A stretch of 64,000 nucleotides of DNA from Chromohalobacter sp. 11-W (GCF_029889905.1 NZ_JARANZ010000005.1:1-64000), one strand, 5' to 3'; shown: positions 41,154-50,904, numbered from the stretch's first letter. Translations and numbers: made by a program. The notes: generated from the sequence alone by a model not told the origin.

Positions 41154-41917
41154 CATTCACCGGTCAACGCGTGCTGGTGACCGGCGGTGCCCGTGGCATC
41201 GGCGCCGCCACCGCACGACGCTTCCTGGAACAGGGCGCGAACGTCGCCATCGGCGCCCGTCACCAATCGTCCATCGACGCATTTCGCGACGCGCTGACGG
41301 ATACCGAACTTGCCACGTCCACAGTGGAAGCCGCCGTCGGCGAGATCGGCACCCAGGCCGAATGCCAGGCAGTCGTAGAGACTGCCGTCGAGCGCCTTGG
41401 AGGGCTCGACATCCTGGTCAATTGCGCCGGCGTCTTCGAAGAGGTGCCTTTCGAGGCGGTTACCCAGGCGCATTGGGATACCACCTTCCGCGTCAACGTC
41501 GGCGGCACGTTCTTCTGCATCCAAGCAGCGCTACCGCACCTCGAGTCCAGTGGCGGCAATGTCGTCAATCTGGGCTCGGATGCCGGGCTGATTGGCTTTC
41601 CGCCAAGCAGCGTCTATTCCGGTGCCAAGGCCGCCGTGGTCAACCTGACCCGCGCCCTGGCCTTGGAGCTCGCTGGTCGCATACGCCTTAACTGCGTATG
41701 CCCGGGCAATGTCGAGACCGACATGATCCAACACGCCGCCGAGACTAGCGACGACCCACGCGCCTACCGAGACGCCGCCCATCGACGTGCACCCTTGAAG
41801 CGCATGGGGCAACCGCAAGAGATCGCCGATGCCGTGCTTTATCTCGCCTCCCCCCAAGCCGGCTTCACACATGGCGCCATTCTGTCCGTGGACGGTGGTG
41901 GCGTATGCGGCTTTTAA
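41150..41917 (+). CDS. Short-chain dehydrogenase/reductase
   Basis: 255-residue classical SDR. It has the NAD(P) loop TGGARGIG, NCAG, and catalytic Tyr and Lys in YSGAKAAVVNLTR, and ends with HGAILSVDGGGVCGF. The ATG overlaps the Rieske gene stop (ATGA), showing tight coupling. It probably oxidises a hydroxyl group of the substrate or an intermediate. The specific reaction cannot be deduced. Confidence 0.9.
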   Translation: MTFTGQRVLVTGGARGIGAATARRFLEQGANVAIGARHQSSIDAFRDALTDTELATSTVEAAVGEIGTQAECQAVVETAVERLGGLDILVNCAGVFEEVPFEAVTQAHWDTTFRVNVGGTFFCIQAALPHLESSGGNVVNLGSDAGLIGFPPSSVYSGAKAAVVNLTRALALELAGRIRLNCVCPGNVETDMIQHAAETSDDPRAYRDAAHRRAPLKRMGQPQEIADAVLYLASPQAGFTHGAILSVDGGGVCGF

Positions 41918-41979
41918 GCACTACGTATCGCGCCCTCCGCACGCACAACGACAACATCAGACTTAACGAGGATATTCCC

Positions 41980-42939
41980 ATGACCGATACGCTCCCACAC
42001 CGTGCCCGGAATGGCCGCCTGATGAGTGCTCTCATCGGCGGTGCCATGGGCGCGTTGCTGCTCACGCCCTTCAGCCTCGCCCAAGCCGAGACCGACGTGG
42101 TTCGCTTCGGCACACCACAGTGGCCCGGCGCCACCGTCAAGTCGGAAGTGGCACGGCAGCTCCTGGACACGCTGGGTTATAACACCACGCTGAGGGAAGC
42201 CAGTTCGTCGATCATTTTGGAAGGCATGTCGAGTGGCGATCTCGACATCAACATGGCGCTCTGGCGGCCTTCACAAAGCGGCATGCTCGACCCCCGCCTG
42301 GCAGCTGGTGAGCTGGTCGAAGTCGTCAAGAATATCGACGGCGCACGCTTTAAGCTCGCGGTACCCGAATATGTGTGGGATGCCGGCGTGCACTCGATGG
42401 CCGATCTCGCCGAACACGCGGAACGCTTCGATCACACCTTCTACGGCATTGAGCCGGGCAATGTCGGCAACGAATTGATGCAAAAGGCCATCGACGACGG
42501 CACCTACGACCTGAGCGACTGGCGAGTCGCTGCCTCTAGCGAGACCGGCATGATGTCGCAGGTCGAAAGCGATATTCGCAATGACCAATGGATCGCCTTC
42601 CTGGGCTGGGAACCACACTGGATGAATGTCGACTTCGACATTCGCTATCTCAAGGACCCCGAAAACCTCTGGGGCGACGCCAGCTCGGTCTCCTCAGTAG
42701 TCGCCAGCGATTTCGCCGAGCACCATCCCAACGTCATCACCTTTCTCGAAAACATGATCGTGCCCATCGAGGTGCAGGACCAATGGGTCTACGCCTACAG
42801 CCGTGAGGATCAATCACTGGAAGATGTCGCCGCTGACTGGATCCAGTCGCATCCCGAGCGGGTCAACGCCTGGCTCGAAGGTGTCACCACAGCGGATGGC
42901 GACACGCGTGCGCAAGACGCCTATCAGGCCACGCGTTGA
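41980..42939 (+). CDS. OpuAC-type betaine/choline/carnitine-binding protein
   Basis: 319-residue periplasmic protein with a signal peptide (basic ARNGRL, hydrophobic LIGGAMGALLLTPF, cleavage after AQA). Aromatic residues that form the cation box for quaternary amines are likely in GTPQWPG, MALWRPS and FLGWEPHWMN. No permease or ATPase gene is nearby. In Pseudomonas the similar stand-alone proteins CaiX and BetX share a common transporter core. GAGGATA precedes the ATG. This supports a quaternary ammonium substrate for the cluster. Confidence 0.9.
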   Translation: MTDTLPHRARNGRLMSALIGGAMGALLLTPFSLAQAETDVVRFGTPQWPGATVKSEVARQLLDTLGYNTTLREASSSIILEGMSSGDLDINMALWRPSQSGMLDPRLAAGELVEVVKNIDGARFKLAVPEYVWDAGVHSMADLAEHAERFDHTFYGIEPGNVGNELMQKAIDDGTYDLSDWRVAASSETGMMSQVESDIRNDQWIAFLGWEPHWMNVDFDIRYLKDPENLWGDASSVSSVVASDFAEHHPNVITFLENMIVPIEVQDQWVYAYSREDQSLEDVAADWIQSHPERVNAWLEGVTTADGDTRAQDAYQATR

Positions 42940-42968
42940 CCTTTCGACCTTCGCCTCAGGATGCTTGC

Positions 42969-44633
42969 ATGACGGCTAACCAAGATTACGATTACATCAT
43001 CGTCGGGGCAGGCTCGGCCGGCTGCGTGCTGGCAGACCGACTCACCGCCGATGGCGAATCACGCGTATTACTGCTCGAAGCCGGGCCTCGCGATCGCTCG
43101 TGGACCATCGACATGCCCGCTGCCATGGGGGCAGCCATCGACGGCCCGCACTTCAACTGGCATTACTGGTCGGGCCCCGAACCCTATCTCGACGCACGCC
43201 GCATCGCTACACCTCGCGGGCGTACACTGGGCGGCTCGTCATCGATCAATGGCATGGTGTACATCCGTGGCCACGCCCGCGATTACAATGCCTGGGAAGA
43301 CGCCGGCTGCCACGGCTGGGGCTACCGGCACGTTTTGCCCTACTTTCGCCGCGCCGAAACCCACGAACTGGGCGCCGATGCCTATCATGGCGACACGGGA
43401 CCTCTGCATGTCAGTGCCGGTCGCCCCGAGGATCCTCTGGCGAAAGCCTTCCTGGCCGCCGGTGAAGAGGCTGGTTATGCCGCCAGCGACGATCTCAACG
43501 GCTATCGTCAGGAAGGCTTCGGTCGCGTCGACCGCACGACCCGTGCGGGTAAGCGTTGGAGTACGGCGCGCGGCTATCTGGCGCGTGCCGAAAAGCGCGC
43601 CAACCTGACGGTCATCACCCACGCGCTGGCGCACCGCGTGCTCGTCGGCGAAACCGGCGCCGAGGGCATCGAATATCACCACGCCGGGGCGCTGCAACAG
43701 GCAATGGCGACCCGAGAGGTCATCCTCGCAGGTGGCGCCATCAACAGTCCCCAGTTGTTGATGCTCTCCGGCATCGGCCCCGACGACGAACTATCTCGCT
43801 GGGGCATTCATCGGGTACACACGCTCGATGGCGTGGGCCGTCGCCTCAGCGATCATCCCGACACAGTCGTGGCATACCGTTGCCGCCGGCCGGTCTCGCA
43901 TGCGCTATGGACCCACGCTCCCCGCAAGTGGTGGCTGGGCATGCGCTGGTTCCTCGACCGGCGCGGCCTCGCGGCGAGCAACCAGTTCGACGCCGGCGCC
44001 TTCATCCGCTCGCGGGCGGGGGTAGAGCATCCCGACATCCAGTTGACGTTCATGTCTCTGGCCATCGCGCCCGGCACCACCGAAAGCCTGCGCGAGCATG
44101 CGTTCCAGGTGCACATCGACTTGATGCGCCCCACGAGCATGGGCCGCTTACGCCTCGGGAGCGCGGACCCCGCACAGGCGCCGGAGATCGTCTTCAACTA
44201 CCTGGCCACCGAGCGCGATCGCGCCGACATGCGCGCGGCCGTGCGTCGGGTCAGGGAACTGGTCGAACAGCCGGCATTCGCGGAGTTGCGGGGCGAGGAA
44301 ATCTCCCCCGGTGCCGACTGCCAGAGCGATGAGGCGCTAGATGCCTGGGCGCGCGCCACCACCGAAACCGGCTATCACGCCGCCGGCACCTGCAAGATGG
44401 GCCCGGCCGACGATCCAGAGGCTGTGGTCGATCCTGAGCTTCGCGTGCATGGCCTCGACGGCTTGCGCGTGGTCGATGCTTCGATCATGCCCCGCGTGGT
44501 CAGCGGCAATACCAATGCGCCGACCGTCATGATCGCCGAAAAGGCCAGCGACATGATCCTCGGCCACGCGCCGCCGGCTCCCTCGGATGCTCCCTTCTGG
44601 CTGCATGACGACTGGCAACACCAGCAACGTTGA
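42969..44633 (+). CDS. GMC-family flavin alcohol dehydrogenase (BetA-like)
   Basis: 554-residue FAD enzyme the size of choline dehydrogenase (556 in E. coli). The FAD loop YIIVGAGSAGCVLADRL is at the N-terminus, and GGSSSINGMVYIRGHARDYNAW is GMC signature 1. The catalytic His is in TGYHAAGTCKMG near 470. It oxidises a primary alcohol to the aldehyde, passing electrons to the chain or oxygen. AGGA precedes the ATG. It is probably not the true betA, because no betI or betB with the usual order is present. Confidence 0.91.
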   Translation: MTANQDYDYIIVGAGSAGCVLADRLTADGESRVLLLEAGPRDRSWTIDMPAAMGAAIDGPHFNWHYWSGPEPYLDARRIATPRGRTLGGSSSINGMVYIRGHARDYNAWEDAGCHGWGYRHVLPYFRRAETHELGADAYHGDTGPLHVSAGRPEDPLAKAFLAAGEEAGYAASDDLNGYRQEGFGRVDRTTRAGKRWSTARGYLARAEKRANLTVITHALAHRVLVGETGAEGIEYHHAGALQQAMATREVILAGGAINSPQLLMLSGIGPDDELSRWGIHRVHTLDGVGRRLSDHPDTVVAYRCRRPVSHALWTHAPRKWWLGMRWFLDRRGLAASNQFDAGAFIRSRAGVEHPDIQLTFMSLAIAPGTTESLREHAFQVHIDLMRPTSMGRLRLGSADPAQAPEIVFNYLATERDRADMRAAVRRVRELVEQPAFAELRGEEISPGADCQSDEALDAWARATTETGYHAAGTCKMGPADDPEAVVDPELRVHGLDGLRVVDASIMPRVVSGNTNAPTVMIAEKASDMILGHAPPAPSDAPFWLHDDWQHQQR

Positions 44634-44645
44634 GGAGGACATGCC

Positions 44646-45599
44646 ATGACCGCGACACCATTCGACGTCGTGATCGAGAGCCACCAGCGGCTATCGAGCG
44701 CTATCTACCAGATCGACTTGGTCGCCGCCGATGGCGCCGTCCTGCCACCTGCTCCGGCGGGCGCTCATCTCGAGGTGCACCTCCTCAATGGTCTGATACG
44801 TCACTACTCGCTGCTGGACGACGCGCGTCACGGCCGCTATCGCATCGGCGTGCTGCATGACCCAGTGTCCCGCGGGGGATCCGCCTTTCTGGCCGAGCAG
44901 GCAAGCGTCGGCACGCGGCTAAGCGTTTCCCCGCCCCAGGATCGCTTTCCCCTCGCCGACGACCGGCAGCACTACCGACTGATCGGGGGCGGGATCGGTA
45001 TCACGCCGCTCGTCGCCATGGCGCGCCGACTCGTCGAGCGGGGCGATACGGTCGAGGTCCATTATCTGGTGCGCCACCGGGACGAGGCGGCATTCCTCGA
45101 CGAACTCCGCGCGTTCCTGCCCGCATCGCAGTTGCACCTGCACGCCTCCGCCACGCAGGGAAGACTCGCCCCGCATGCGCTACTGGGCGACTACACGCCG
45201 GACACCGGCGTCTATGCCTGCGGCCCCGAAAGCCTGCTGGACGCCTTGACCGAAGCAACTCAAGAGTGGCCTCAGGGAGCGCTACAGATGGAACGCTTCC
45301 GGGGCGCATCGCAAGCACCAGCAGCGCGCACCACGCCTTGCCGAATCGAGCTCGCGCGCAGCGACAAGCAGTTCACGCTCGCCGAGGACGAAACCCTGCT
45401 CGATGGCTTGGCACGCGCCGGGGCGGCGCCGGACAGCCTATGCTGCGAAGGCGCCTGCGGCACTTGTGGTATTCCCGTGCTCGAAGGCGAAGTCGAGCAT
45501 CGCGACGTTCTCCAGTCCGATGCCGAAAAAGCTGCCAACGACATCATTTACGTCTGCGTTTCGCGTCCCCAGGGAGAGCGGCTGGTGCTCGACCTGTGA
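44646..45599 (+). CDS. Ferredoxin-NAD(P)H reductase component of the Rieske oxygenase
   Basis: 317-residue phthalate dioxygenase reductase-type protein: FMN/FAD beta-barrel (RHYSLLDD), NAD domain (LIGGGIGITPLVAMARRL, YACGPESLLDAL) and a C-terminal 2Fe-2S ferredoxin with cysteines in CCEGACGTCG and IYVCVS. It resembles GbcB and CntB, which serve GbcA and CntA. GAGGAGG precedes the ATG. An ATG five bases earlier opens only a two-codon frame. Confidence 0.91.
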   Translation: MTATPFDVVIESHQRLSSAIYQIDLVAADGAVLPPAPAGAHLEVHLLNGLIRHYSLLDDARHGRYRIGVLHDPVSRGGSAFLAEQASVGTRLSVSPPQDRFPLADDRQHYRLIGGGIGITPLVAMARRLVERGDTVEVHYLVRHRDEAAFLDELRAFLPASQLHLHASATQGRLAPHALLGDYTPDTGVYACGPESLLDALTEATQEWPQGALQMERFRGASQAPAARTTPCRIELARSDKQFTLAEDETLLDGLARAGAAPDSLCCEGACGTCGIPVLEGEVEHRDVLQSDAEKAANDIIYVCVSRPQGERLVLDL

Positions 45600-45658
45600 A
45601 AACAGCGCGCCAGCGCGAGCGCTTTCTACACTCATTCGACAATCACCAAGGTATGGTT

Positions 45659-47158
45659 ATGTCTTCCTCTCCTATGCCCACCGCCCACGCCGACTGGCAA
45701 CACCGTGCCGCCACCCTCTCGCTGGATGGCGCCGCCTATATCGACGGTCACCGCTACGCGACACGTCAGGGCGAGTCGTTCGAATCGATCAACCCCATGA
45801 CGGGCGCTTCACTGACGACGATCGCGGCTTGCAACACGTCGGATATCGATGACGCTGTCGATGCAGCGCGCCGGGCATTCGACACCGGCGACTGGTCACA
45901 TGCCGAGCCGACGACGCGTCGCCGGTGCTTGCAGGCGCTCGCCGCTCAGGTTCGCGATCACGCCGAGGAATTGGCCCTGCTCGACAGTCTGGAGGTCGGT
46001 AAGTGCATCCACGAAGCCCTGGACGATGTCGAGGAAGCGGCCTTGCTCTTCGACTGGTTCGGCGAGCTACAGGACAAATGCTACGACCAGCTCGCGCCCA
46101 GCCCCAATCACGTACAGGCCACGGTGGCCCACGAGCCTCTCGGCGTCGCCGCCGCCGTAGTACCGTGGAACTTTCCCTTGCACAACGCGGCGGTGAAACT
46201 GGCGCCCGCGCTGGCCGCCGGCAATAGCGTGGTGCTCAAGCCTGCCGAGGAATCGTCGCTCTCCGCGCTGCGCCTGGCAGAACTCGCGACCCAGGCCGGC
46301 CTCCCGCCCGGTGTGCTCAATGTCGTGCCGGGATACGGGCATATCGCCGGCGAAGCGCTGGGCCGTCATGAGGATGTCGACGCGCTCGGCTTCACCGGCT
46401 CCACCGAGATCGGCAAGCGCTTTCTGGTCTACTCGGGCGAATCCAACATGAAACCCGTGTGGCTGGAATGCGGCGGCAAGAGCCCGCATCTGGTGTTCGA
46501 CGATTGCCCCGACCTGGATGCCGCCGTGGACAACGCCGTGGCCGGCATCTTCACCAATGCCGGCCAGGTATGCTCGGCGCATTCGCGCCTGTTGCTGCAA
46601 GACGGTATCGCCGAGCGTTTTCTCGAGGCCTTGCAGGCACGCATCGCGACACTCGTGCCGGGAGATCCGCTTGACCCGGCGACGACGCTCGGCCCGCTCG
46701 TCAGCCAGGCGCAGTTCGACAAGGTCCGCGACTACCTGGCGGTTGGCAAGCGCGAAGCCACGCTGTTAAGCGGCGGCGAGACGCTGCAGGCAGCAGGCGG
46801 CGCCTTGTTCGTCGCCCCTACGGTGTTCACCGATGTCGAACCGCATCACCGGCTCTTCCAGGAAGAAATTTTCGGCCCCGTGCTCAGCGTGACGCGCTTC
46901 AACGACGAGCGCCAGGGCGTGACATTGGCCAATGCCAGCCAGTATGGTTTAGCAGCGTCTCTCTGGACCGCCGACCTGGGACGCGCCCATCGCCTTTGCG
47001 ATGCTCTGCAGGCTGGCACCGTGACGGTCAATGGCGTCGATGCCGTCAGCCCGCAGACGCCTTTCGGCGGCATGAAGCAATCCGGCATAGGCCGCGACTA
47101 CGCACTGGCCGGCATGCACAAGTACATGGCGCTCAAGACGCGCTGGATCCACTATTGA
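45659..47158 (+). CDS. NAD(P)-dependent aldehyde dehydrogenase
   Basis: 499-residue class I/II ALDH, similar to gamma-glutamyl-aminobutyraldehyde and betaine aldehyde dehydrogenases. It has VVPWNFPLHNAAVKLAPALA, GFTGSTEIGKRF, the general base Glu in LECGGKSPHLV (usual LELGGKSP), and catalytic Cys near 304 (NAGQVCSAHS). AAGG lies 7 bases before the ATG at 45659. It would oxidise the aldehyde made by the GMC enzyme. Confidence 0.92.
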   Translation: MSSSPMPTAHADWQHRAATLSLDGAAYIDGHRYATRQGESFESINPMTGASLTTIAACNTSDIDDAVDAARRAFDTGDWSHAEPTTRRRCLQALAAQVRDHAEELALLDSLEVGKCIHEALDDVEEAALLFDWFGELQDKCYDQLAPSPNHVQATVAHEPLGVAAAVVPWNFPLHNAAVKLAPALAAGNSVVLKPAEESSLSALRLAELATQAGLPPGVLNVVPGYGHIAGEALGRHEDVDALGFTGSTEIGKRFLVYSGESNMKPVWLECGGKSPHLVFDDCPDLDAAVDNAVAGIFTNAGQVCSAHSRLLLQDGIAERFLEALQARIATLVPGDPLDPATTLGPLVSQAQFDKVRDYLAVGKREATLLSGGETLQAAGGALFVAPTVFTDVEPHHRLFQEEIFGPVLSVTRFNDERQGVTLANASQYGLAASLWTADLGRAHRLCDALQAGTVTVNGVDAVSPQTPFGGMKQSGIGRDYALAGMHKYMALKTRWIHY

Positions 47159-47193
47159 TGGCCTCGGTTTCGCCATCGCCACAGGAGCGTTAC

Positions 47194-47928
47194 ATGACGA
47201 CCGCTACCGAGCTTCCCGGCACTCCCCGCGAACAACTGGCTTGCGCGTTCCGCTGGCTGGCCCGCCTCGACATGCACGAAGGGGTCGCCAATCATTGCAG
47301 CCTGGCCACCCAGGCGGATGGCAAGCGCTTTCTGGTCAATCCCGAAGGACGCCATTTCGCGGAAATGCGTGCCAGCGATCTCGTCGAGGTGGATGCCAGC
47401 GCCGCGCAACGCCCCGAGTCCATCGACCCCACCGCCTGGGCAATCCATGGCGCCATGCATCGTCAGGGCCGCGGCGTGGGATGCGTGATGCATGCCCACT
47501 CGCTCTACGCCACCGCCCTGGCCTGTCTGGAGATGCCGGAGCTACCCCCGGTGGAACAGAACGCCATGCGCTTCTTCGAGCGGGTGCATGTCGATGCCGG
47601 ATTCGATGGCATGGGGCTCGACGAGGAAGCGGAACGCCTCGGTAAGCTGGCCGGCACGGCACCGATCCTCCTGCTCGGCAATCATGGCGTGGTCGCCACC
47701 GGCCGGGACGTCGCCGAAGCCTTCGACCACCTCTACTACTTCGAGCGTGCCTGCCGCTCCTATCTGGTGGCCCGTGCCAGCGGCCTTCCCGTGCGTCCCG
47801 TCGCGCCCGAGATCGCGCGCAAGACCGCCCAGCAATGGGAGGACTATCTGGCGCAAGGCTCGGCGCACATGCATCTTGCCGCCTTGATGCGCCTACTCGA
47901 CCGCGATGCCCCCGATTACCGTGATTGA
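47194..47928 (+). CDS. Class II aldolase/adducin family protein
   Basis: 244-residue protein of the fuculose-phosphate aldolase/ribulose-phosphate epimerase fold. The zinc ligands are likely the His residues in HAHSLYATAL and LGNHGVVATG; ANHCSLA is also conserved. Non-phosphorylated members include decarboxylases and carbon-carbon lyases. It could cleave the carbon skeleton left after oxidation. AGGAG precedes the ATG. It overlaps the regulator gene by 23 bases. Confidence 0.85.
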   Translation: MTTATELPGTPREQLACAFRWLARLDMHEGVANHCSLATQADGKRFLVNPEGRHFAEMRASDLVEVDASAAQRPESIDPTAWAIHGAMHRQGRGVGCVMHAHSLYATALACLEMPELPPVEQNAMRFFERVHVDAGFDGMGLDEEAERLGKLAGTAPILLLGNHGVVATGRDVAEAFDHLYYFERACRSYLVARASGLPVRPVAPEIARKTAQQWEDYLAQGSAHMHLAALMRLLDRDAPDYRD

Positions 47929-48934
47929 CACACGGCGTCCGACGCACGGGCCGGAGCGCATCGCGATCCTGCTGATGCCGCAGTTTTCCTTTGCCGGCCT
48001 GGGGGCGATGCTGGATCCGCTGTTCATCGTCAACTGGCTGACCCAGGAGTCGCGCTTCAAGTGGCAGTTGCTGGGCAGCGATGCCACGGTCGCCGCCTCC
48101 AACGGCGTCCCCCTAAACGTGGACACCGAGTGGCCGGAACCGACCGACCTGGATAGCGTGTTCGTCCTCGCCAGTTTCGAAACGAAGACGTATACCGGCG
48201 ACAAACGCATCGCCACGTGGCTTCGCCAGTGTGCGGCGGCCGGCGTGGCGTTGGGCGGCATCGAGATGGGCAGCGAAGTGCTGGCCGCGGCGGGTGTGTT
48301 CGACGATCATCAGGTGGCTGTGCACTGGGATAACCTGGAAGGCTTTCGCGAGCTTTATCCGCGCATCCAGGCCACCAGCGATCTCTATCGCATCGCGGGC
48401 CAGCGGCTGAGCTGCGCCGGCGGTACCGCCGTGCTCGACATGATGTTCGCCTGGCTCACTCCGCGCGTGGAACCTCCCTACATGGAAGAGTTGCGCAATC
48501 ACTTGCTGGAACGCCGCCAACGGCGCGATGACAGCGAACAGTTGTCGGCGGCGCCCGAACACCATGTCGAGACCTCGGCGCAGTTACGCAAGGTGATTCG
48601 CACCATGCGCCGCACCCTGGAGACGCCGCTCTCGGCACCGGCGCTGGCCGCCCTCGTCGGGCTCTCGCCGCGTCAGCTGGAGCGGCGCTTCAAGGCCGAA
48701 CTCGGTGTCACGCCAATTCGTTACTATCTATGGCTGCGCATCAATCGCGCGCATCGACTACTGCAGCAAACTGACCTGAGCGTGGCAGAGGTCGCCAGTT
48801 GCGCCGGTTTCGGCTCCCTGGAGCATTTCTCCCGTGCCTACCGTCGCTTCTTCGGCTGCGCGCCCAGCGACGACCGCCTGCAATCGCGAGACGCACCGGT
48901 GGTTCCTGTGCGCCTTTTTCCCGTCAAGCGCTGA
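47906..48934 (+). CDS. GlxA/GbdR-type AraC-family regulator
   Basis: 342 residues: an N-terminal DJ-1/PfpI-like amidotransferase domain (about 18-185) with no evident catalytic function, and a C-terminal double helix-turn-helix AraC domain (about 235-330, SAPALAALVGLSPRQLERRF and EVASCAGFGSLEHFSRAYRRFFG). GbdR, CdhR and SouR, sensors of glycine betaine, carnitine and sarcosine, have this layout. It is the last gene of the cluster and probably its activator. The start has no clear ribosome site. Confidence 0.9.
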   Translation: MPPITVIDTRRPTHGPERIAILLMPQFSFAGLGAMLDPLFIVNWLTQESRFKWQLLGSDATVAASNGVPLNVDTEWPEPTDLDSVFVLASFETKTYTGDKRIATWLRQCAAAGVALGGIEMGSEVLAAAGVFDDHQVAVHWDNLEGFRELYPRIQATSDLYRIAGQRLSCAGGTAVLDMMFAWLTPRVEPPYMEELRNHLLERRQRRDDSEQLSAAPEHHVETSAQLRKVIRTMRRTLETPLSAPALAALVGLSPRQLERRFKAELGVTPIRYYLWLRINRAHRLLQQTDLSVAEVASCAGFGSLEHFSRAYRRFFGCAPSDDRLQSRDAPVVPVRLFPVKR

Positions 48935-48946
48935 GGCAATTCGCGA

Positions 48947-50803
48947 TCATGACGACGAGTTGTCGTCATCAACAGGGTGGGTACCCAGCACCTCGGGGAT
49001 GGTTTGACGCACGTAGCGGCCGGGAGCGGGTTCGATGGGCTTTAGTTCGCCCTCTCCCGGATGACGCGCCGCGACTGTTTTATCGGGATCGGCGTAGCGA
49101 TTGTCGGTCATCCAGGCCTGCCAATGCGGCCACCAGGAGCCCTCTTGAAACGTCGCCGACTCGAGCCAGGCATCGGGGTCGTCGGGGATCTCATCATGGG
49201 TCCAGTAGCCGTACTTGCGTTTCGCTGGTGGATTGACGATTCCCGCGATATGCCCGGCGCCCCCCAGCACGAAGGTCACGGGGCCCTTAGGCAGTCGAGC
49301 TCCCAAATAGCTGCCGCGCCATTTGGCGATGTGGTCATCGCGCGTGGAGACGAAATAGCTCGGTGTCGAGACCTTGCGTAGGTCGATCTTGACGCCATCG
49401 AGCTCGATGCCGCCGGGCTGGACGAGACGATTCTCGCGATACATGTGGCGCAGGTACCAGCCGTGGGTGCCCGCCGGCAGGTTGGTGCCGTCGCTGTTCC
49501 AATACAGCAGATCGAACGCCGCCGGCGCCTCGCCCTTGAGATAATTGCTGATATAGAACGACCAGAAAAGATCGTTCTCGCGCAGCATGTTGAAGGAAAA
49601 CGCCATGGCACGACCATCGAGGTAGCCGTCACGCGCAAGCTGACGCTCGATGCCAGCCAGCACCGGCTCACTGAGAAACACGCCGATTTCGCCGGGGTCA
49701 CTGAAATCCTGCAGCGTCGCCATGTAGGTGACAGAACGTACCTTGCGACCACGCAGACTACTGGTCAGATACGCCACCGTGGTCGCCGCCAGCGTGCCAC
49801 CGATGCAGTAACTCAACAGGTTGACGGATTTCTCGCCACAGGCCTGCTCGATGGCTCCCATGGCGGCGATCGGTCCCAACTGCATGTAATCGGCCCAGGT
49901 CAGGTGACGCTGCTCGGGCCCGGGGTTACGCCAGGAGATCATGAACACCGTATGCCCTTGCGCCACTAGCCATTTCACCAGCGAGTTATCCGGGCGCAAG
50001 TCGAGCACGTAATACTTGTTGATCCAGGGCGGCACGATCAGAAGCGGCGTCTTGAAGACCTCGTCGGTGCTCGGATGGTACTGAATCAGTTGCATCAAAT
50101 CGTTTTCGAAGACCACCTCGCCCGGCGTGATGGCAAGGTTCTCGCCCAATCGAAAGGCACTGCGATCGCTCATCGCGACGTTGAGTCCCTCGGCGGAATT
50201 GGCCAGGTCCTCGCGCAAACGCTTGAGGCCCTCTACAAGATTTTGCCCGCGGGTTTCGAGTGTCTTGCGGACCACTTCCGGATTGGTGGACACGAAGTTG
50301 CTCGGCGCGAGCGCATTGACGTACTGCCGCGCATAGAATTCCAGTTGATGGCGTGTCTGCGGCGTCAATCCGCCGAGATTCGCCAACAACTCGTCGACGG
50401 CACGCACGAAGAGCAAATACTGCTGAAGGATATAGCGATAGAAGGGATGCGAGTGCCAGGCATCATCGCGAAAGCGTCGATCCTCGGGACTCGGCTCGAT
50501 CACTGCAGGCACATTCTCGCCCATGAGCTCCCGCAGAGCATTCTGCCAGACACGCAGTTGATCCTGCGCCAGACGCATCTGCACGGTATAGACCGCCGGC
50601 GCATTGAAGACCATGGCCTCGGCGCCGATACGCAGACTCTCCTGCATGTCGGCATACACCGAAGCACCCGCATCGCTGGGCCACAACCGATTGAAGGCTT
50701 CCTGCATGAGGGATTGGTATTGCTCACCGAACTCGCTCACCTGACGTTGCCAGGCGTGCGGGTCACCGAAGGCGTCATAGCCTTCCTCGGGCCCTTGCCA
50801 CAT
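48947..50803 (-). CDS. phaC: Class I poly(3-hydroxyalkanoate) synthase
   Basis: Polymerises 3-hydroxyacyl-CoA into PHA on granules. The 618-residue protein has the lipase-like box LSYCIGGTLA with catalytic Cys near 330, Asp in STRDDHIAKW near 488 and His in GGAGHIAGIVNPP near 516. Size and absence of phaE suggest class I (short-chain monomers). GGGAGA precedes the ATG. It follows the phasin gene by 101 bases on the same strand. Only 12 bases separate it from the convergent regulator gene, with no terminator. Confidence 0.95.
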   Translation of the reverse strand: MWQGPEEGYDAFGDPHAWQRQVSEFGEQYQSLMQEAFNRLWPSDAGASVYADMQESLRIGAEAMVFNAPAVYTVQMRLAQDQLRVWQNALRELMGENVPAVIEPSPEDRRFRDDAWHSHPFYRYILQQYLLFVRAVDELLANLGGLTPQTRHQLEFYARQYVNALAPSNFVSTNPEVVRKTLETRGQNLVEGLKRLREDLANSAEGLNVAMSDRSAFRLGENLAITPGEVVFENDLMQLIQYHPSTDEVFKTPLLIVPPWINKYYVLDLRPDNSLVKWLVAQGHTVFMISWRNPGPEQRHLTWADYMQLGPIAAMGAIEQACGEKSVNLLSYCIGGTLAATTVAYLTSSLRGRKVRSVTYMATLQDFSDPGEIGVFLSEPVLAGIERQLARDGYLDGRAMAFSFNMLRENDLFWSFYISNYLKGEAPAAFDLLYWNSDGTNLPAGTHGWYLRHMYRENRLVQPGGIELDGVKIDLRKVSTPSYFVSTRDDHIAKWRGSYLGARLPKGPVTFVLGGAGHIAGIVNPPAKRKYGYWTHDEIPDDPDAWLESATFQEGSWWPHWQAWMTDNRYADPDKTVAARHPGEGELKPIEPAPGRYVRQTIPEVLGTHPVDDDNSSS

Positions 50804-50904
50804 ACGTCATCTCCCGCATCGCAAAACGGTTCACGCGCATACGCGCCGTCGGCAGCCGCCTGTCTTCGCGACTGCCGGGGACACGTCACGTGGTGCCTGC
50901 TGTT

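Noticed and set aside
42969-47158. Standard choline-to-betaine operon (betA, betB)
   Set aside because: GMC and ALDH resemble BetA and BetB, but betI and the choline transporter are missing and they are embedded with oxygenase, SDR and aldolase genes.
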